Assembly (NCBI GenBank): GCA_019925105.1
Contig: JAHGAU010000013.1
Coordinates: 186,001 to 250,000 of the forward strand
Length of the DNA: 64,000 bases
Direction of reading: 5' to 3'
Source: Niebla homalea
Lineage: Eukaryota > Ascomycota > Lecanoromycetes > Lecanorales > Ramalinaceae
The position numbers and the translations under genes are program-made. The notes under the pieces were generated by a model, which had not been told where the DNA came from, did no database searches, and was given only the letters and a program-made list of their open reading frames with translations. Position 1 is the stretch's first letter, and each line of letters starts with the position of its first letter. Shown piece after piece: positions 61,404-64,000 of this stretch.

Positions 61404-63066
61404 TATTAATCGTTTTAAAATAACTTTATTAACTATAAAAGTATTATTAATAATTTATTATTTAATATTATCTTTAAAAACGTAAAGATTATTAATATAT
61501 TTAAGTAATATTATAAGTTATCCTTTATAAATAAGTATATATTTTTATTATTTAAAGTATATATTTTTTTACTTAAGAATATCATTAAATAAGTAATTTA
61601 TTATAAAGTTTAGGATATAAGTTACCTTTATAAATATAATTTTAATTTTTCTTTTAATAAGCTTATTAACGTAAAAAATAATACTTCTATATATTTTAAC
61701 TTTATTATTATTTATACTTATAATAATAATATTATTTTCACTATTTATTTCTTTAATAAAGCGATTTCTTATAGTATTATTATAAATATATATTATAGAC
61801 CCGCTATTTATAATTTATAATAATTTAAGATTTATATTTCTTAAGATAATAAAAGCTTTATATTTATTATTTAATAATTCCGGTAACGGCTTTTCCTTTT
61901 ATTTAATATTTCTAGACTTCTTAAAAGCCTTATTAATTTTATTTTTAATCTTTTAATCCTTAAGTTTATCTTTTATCTTCTTTATAATTATTAAGTTTTA
62001 TTCAAAATTTAATAGCTTATTAAGTTATTTTTTTCGAAAATAATTATATTTACTGAATTAATATTTTATATTATATAAGCATTTAATTAACTTAACTATA
62101 TTACCCTTATAAATTAATGTTATTAATTCCTTTAAAGTATTAATATTACCGGTTTTCTTATTATTAATTATAAACGTTAAATACGTTAAAGTCGTCTTTT
62201 TTACGTTATATAATCGGATATAATATTTGAATTTCTCCTTAACGGTAATAAGGGTTATAAAGTAATCTATTACGTTATTAATATTAAACTTATATATCTA
62301 AAATAATATTAATATATATCTTTTAACTATTATTAAAAAATCGCGGAATATATATTTATAATTTAAAATTTCTATAAAACGATTATTTTTAATTTAAGTT
62401 AATATATATATTTATTTATTTATTTAAAACTTAAAACTTTATTAAAATTTAAAACCGGTCTTAATATAATAATATTCCTTCTTTACTTTTAAAGAATAAG
62501 CGGAGTTTAAGGGTATTAATTTTAATTAAAAGGCTTAAAGGAAATCTTATAAATAGACTTTTATATTTTAAAAATATATAAGATTTATTTTATTAATTAA
62601 AGTATAAATAAAATTATTAAGCTTTATTAATAAAGCATCCTACTTTTCTTACCGTAATACGTAATTCTTATATTATATTATATATATTTATATATAATTA
62701 TAATACTTATAACTTAATCGTTTAAAGCTTAAGGAACTTCTAATTTATCGGGCTTTATTAATATTTTAAACTTAATATTTAAAGTAAAATTTATAAAATC
62801 TTAAATATAGTATTTTATTATTTTTCTTTTAATAATAAATAATTATATCTTTTAATCTTTAAAATTAAGAAGTTTTATTTTATAAAAGCTTATCTTAAAT
62901 TAATTAATTAATTAATAAAAAAAAAAAGAAAAATTAATCCTTTTTTAATTTTTATTTAAATTTTTATATATTATTTTTTAAGTATATAATTTAAAGGCTA
63001 TATTTATACGATTTAATTATTAAATAAATAATTTAAATCTTTAATAATTATACTGGGTATATATAA
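61404..63066 (-). pseudogene. E6 gag and 5' pol remnant
   Basis: It aligns on the minus strand with E3 from about 7102 to 8780, for example 61850-61900 against 8281-8340. By position it covers gag and the protease region. No domain motif is legible in either copy. The primer-binding site relic lies at 63067-63079. Confidence 0.65.
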
Positions 63067-63079
63067 TTAAGCTTATAAT

Positions 63080-63306
63080 TATTATATATATAAATATATA
63101 AATATAATAAAATAATATAAATTAAATATAATCTATAAAGATAAATCTATAAAAGAAGACTATAGGATATACCCAGTTAATCTGGGATGTACGGCCAGGT
63201 AATAAAATATATACGCGTCATAAGAGTGTCTTGGCACCGCTCGCATAACGGCTCAGTGACACTCCATGTCCGCAACACTACCACCATGCCTGCACCTAGG
63301 CTGACA
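63080..63306 (-). repeat. E6 5' LTR (right, 227 bp)
   Basis: The inner 100 bases are converted almost wholly to A+T, while from about 63190 to the outer end (CACCGCTCGCATAACGGC to GCTGACA) there is no RIP. The isochore border therefore lies inside this LTR. Confidence 0.93.
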
Positions 63307-63311
63307 TGAGA

Positions 63312-63650
63312 TCTAATAGATCAGTGACAGCCTGTTGTTTACTCGCTTGGTGCCCGTAAGGTCATCAACACCCACACCACTGCACGTGTAGCACCCAGTT
63401 GCCCTTATGACCCAGCACGCTCATAACAGCACCTGCACGCGAAACGTAATCTACAGGCTACCTAAAACAGGTGGACATAGTCACCACATGGCTAGCATAA
63501 TACTAAATGGAAGGATTTCACCCTGGCACCATGTTCAAGGGTGCGGGTTACCCAGGGTGGGTATCATATTGAGACCACCGAGGCCACAGCTCAATCTTAG
63601 ATATTCTCTATAAGCCTGGATGATGTACAAGCAAATAGAACGCCCAGAGA
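63312..63650. other. Intergenic spacer / OST3 3' flank
   Basis: Sequence of ordinary composition with no RIP. It holds the 3' flank of the OST3/6 gene, and I see no second gene in it; the short frames present on the plus strand have no recognisable features. It is not repeated in the window. Confidence 0.7.
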
Positions 63651-64000
63651 CTAAAACGGTGGTAGATGGAACGGATAGCCACCATTCTTGACTCTGAAAA
63701 CATTCAGAAGAAACCCGTACAGACCGAACATGACAGCGCCCCAGATGATGACCGAGATCTGTTGCTTGCGCGCATCTGCCATGCGTGGCGCTTTGAGAGC
63801 GAGTGCGATAGTTGCAAACGACAATACGCCATCTGGAAGACGTGGTCAGCTTTGTTGTGGACGCGCAGTGGGGCTGGGCATTTACATATTGCCGCTATAA
63901 TCTGTGTCTCCATCCCAAACTGGTTGGAGAAGCCCCCAGCGAAATAAGAAATCCCACCTTTCCCGTCTCCGGCCACGTAAGGTACCTTCCGAATATGATT
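63651..64000 (-). CDS. OST3: Oligosaccharyltransferase subunit OST3/OST6, C-terminal part
   Basis: This is the C-terminal part of the gamma subunit of the ER oligosaccharyltransferase, which transfers the dolichol-linked glycan to Asn in nascent proteins; the OST3/OST6/TUSC3 family adds an oxidoreductase role through an N-terminal thioredoxin-like domain that lies outside the window. Two exons are seen: 64000-63886 (continuing beyond the edge) and 63832-63651, giving 98 residues and a TAG stop. The first exon has VAGDGKGGISYFAGGFSNQF. Two membrane segments follow, around IIAAIYGVLSFATIALAL and ISVIIWGAVMFGLYGFLL, and the protein ends VFRVKNGGYPFHLPPF, close to the ...FRxKxxGYPx end of the family. 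The frame is in phase with the intron. No RIP. It is the only functional gene in view. Confidence 0.85.
63833..63885 (-). other. Intron in OST3 (53 bp)
   Basis: On the minus strand it begins GTAAAT and ends TTCCAG, with GCTGAC as a branch-point candidate about 12 bases before the end. Its removal joins ATA-T to AT-GGC and keeps the family reading frame. Size and signals are typical of filamentous ascomycetes. Confidence 0.88.

Larger units (their letters stand above)
1..63190. other. RIP-mutated A+T-rich isochore
   Basis: The whole stretch is extremely A+T-rich and nearly lacks CpA and TpG, while TpA is very common and CpG is still frequent (for example ttaacgttatta-type strings throughout). 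This is what RIP leaves in Pezizomycotina: C-to-T changes in CpA context on both strands of repeated DNA. It explains why no long open frame exists. Small islands with normal CpA/TpG content remain at the outer ends of several LTRs, in a 330-bp LINE fragment, in a 639-bp MITE and in parts of 50454-51890. I did not compute RIP indices; the statement rests on reading the sequence. Confidence 0.95.
51891..63306 (-). mobile_element. Ty1/Copia element E6, split by LINE D
   Basis: Its LTRs (51891-52116 and 63080-63306) are the E3 family in opposite orientation, flanked by TGAGA (51886-51890 and 63307-63311). Removing LINE D with one TSD copy leaves 5605 bp, against 5611 bp for E3. It reads on the minus strand. 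Its right end lies at the border with normal-composition host DNA. Confidence 0.93.

Noticed and set aside
1..63190. CRISPR arrays, tRNA or rRNA genes
   Set aside because: The short repeats seen are LINE tails, minisatellite units or LTRs, and no tRNA- or rRNA-like sequence was recognised; the host is a fungus.
63407..63947. Short frames on the plus strand (63407-63613, 63666-63947, 63688-63900) and a 90-codon unspliced minus-strand frame at 63704-63976
   Set aside because: The plus-strand frames lie in the 3' flank or antisense to OST3; the minus-strand frame reads through the intron and leaves the family reading frame.

Overview
The window comes from the nuclear genome of a filamentous ascomycete (Pezizomycotina). 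Almost all of it (about 1-63190) is an A+T-rich, gene-free block made of retrotransposons destroyed by repeat-induced point mutation (RIP). CpA and TpG are nearly absent, TpA is everywhere and CpG survives, which is the signature of CpA-directed RIP. The only intact host gene is at the right edge: the C-terminal part of an OST3/OST6 oligosaccharyltransferase subunit on the minus strand (63651-64000), with a 53-bp intron typical of fungi.

Layout. A repeat of about 2 kb, here called X, occurs twice (copy 1 in pieces at 1-981, 27986-28282 and 47476-48177; copy 2 whole at about 48500-50453). Copy 1 was invaded twice. The first invader is a Ty1/Copia element, E1 (982-27985, TSD TACGT). It contains a Tad1-like LINE, LINE A (3014-21649), which contains a Ty3/Gypsy element, E2 (5941-18741, TSD AAAAA), which contains a second Copia family, E3 (6862-12472, TSD TAACC). 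A small LTR element, E4 (25125-27425, TSD AATAT), also sits inside E1. The second invader is a minus-strand chromodomain Gypsy element, E5 (28283-47475, TSD AATAT). It carries LINE B (28491-34280, +), LINE C (35273-41030, -), a 330-bp 5'-truncated LINE E (41478-41807, +) and a 639-bp hAT-like MITE (42378-43016, 8-bp TSD). Copy 2 of X shows the empty site for both E1 and E5.

The next part (50454-51890) holds no gene: a possible G/C-rich hAT-like relic and two tandem duplications. A minus-strand Copia element of the E3 family, E6 (51891-63306, TSD TGAGA), follows and contains LINE D (55593-61392, -). From about 63190 the sequence returns abruptly to ordinary base composition and runs through a short spacer into the OST3/6 gene.

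No transposon reading frame is intact. Families were assigned from short conserved motifs that survive RIP (Copia and Gypsy reverse transcriptase, RNase H and integrase boxes; LINE endonuclease and RT boxes), from matched LTR pairs of equal length, and from target-site duplications. Removing nested insertions gives consistent lengths: E3 5611 and E6 5605 bp; LINEs A-D 5830, 5790, 5758 and 5800 bp. This supports the reconstruction. LTR and TSD ends come from direct base comparison. Boundaries inside coding remnants are approximate.
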